From the NCBI GenBank assembly GCA_040878185.1, contig JBBDMS010000034.1:1-21571 (forward strand): a stretch of 21,571 nt of DNA, read 5' to 3'. A program made the position numbers and the translations under genes. Positions 21,539 to 21,571 of this stretch are shown one piece after another. The notes beneath the pieces were generated by a model that saw nothing but the letters and a program-made list of their open reading frames with translations, searched no databases and was not told the origin of the DNA. This stretch comes from JAWXBK01 sp040878185. Lineage in GTDB: Bacteria; Pseudomonadota; Alphaproteobacteria; Dongiales; Dongiaceae. Positions within the stretch are counted from its first letter, which is position 1, and the number at the start of each line of letters is the position of its first letter.

Positions 21539-21571
21539 GGCATCGGGATCGATGCCGCCCGCCAGCGGGAC

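Overview
This window looks like chromosomal DNA of a GC-rich alphaproteobacterium. I infer this from the very large NAD-specific glutamate dehydrogenase (about 1,600 residues), HspQ, the TadE/TadG-type pseudopilins, the DUF883/holin-like pair and the strong GC bias at third codon positions. I cannot place it to genus. There is no phage, insertion sequence, CRISPR array or plasmid maintenance gene. About 17 protein genes, two of them at the window edges, plus one tRNA and one gene remnant account for most of it.

Layout. (1) Positions 1-400: the start of a leftward gene with a Pro/Asp/Ser/Asn-rich N-terminus, then tRNA-Gly(GCC) with its own sigma70-type promoter. (2) Positions 481-3511: a leftward, probably metalloid-responsive cassette of an ArsR-family repressor with a C-terminal cysteine triad, a two-Rossmann flavoprotein with a cysteine-rich tail, and an MFS permease. 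Two near-identical 22-bp palindromes, probable ArsR operators, flank arsR. (3) Positions 3517-4101: a frameshifted rightward remnant that resembles a YtkA/FixH-like domain, converging on a small cupin gene. (4) Positions 4210-8534: a leftward surface-protein cluster with one TadE-like pseudopilin, two large TadG-like proteins sharing an identical membrane anchor but with diverged beta-helix-like exported parts, and a short TadG-like protein lacking that part, closed by a clear terminator. (5) Positions 9099-11324: rightward DUF883 and holin-like membrane proteins, a sulfotransferase and hspQ. (6) Positions 11388-12314: a leftward exported Sel1-repeat protein. (7) Positions 12567-18756: rightward NAD-glutamate dehydrogenase followed after 10 nt by a UMF1-family permease. 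(8) Positions 18769-21571: leftward polytopic membrane protein, purH and a half-size EamA transporter.

The accessory-looking part is the left 8.5 kb. The ars-like cassette lies between a tRNA gene and a broken gene, which suggests acquisition. The TadE/TadG cluster shows recent duplication with a 110-nt exact repeat, and one copy carries a long G/C homopolymer tract inside its coding region, so it may vary by recombination or slippage. None of the usual Tad assembly genes (ATPase, secretin, platform proteins, prepilin peptidase) is in view. The right 12.5 kb is mostly housekeeping. Its points of interest are the coupling of glutamate catabolism to a UMF1 permease and of purH to an unidentified membrane protein.

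The best candidate for something under-described is the orphan TadE/TadG set with a constant anchor and variable exported domains. The cysteine-tailed flavoprotein under apparent double-operator ArsR control comes second.
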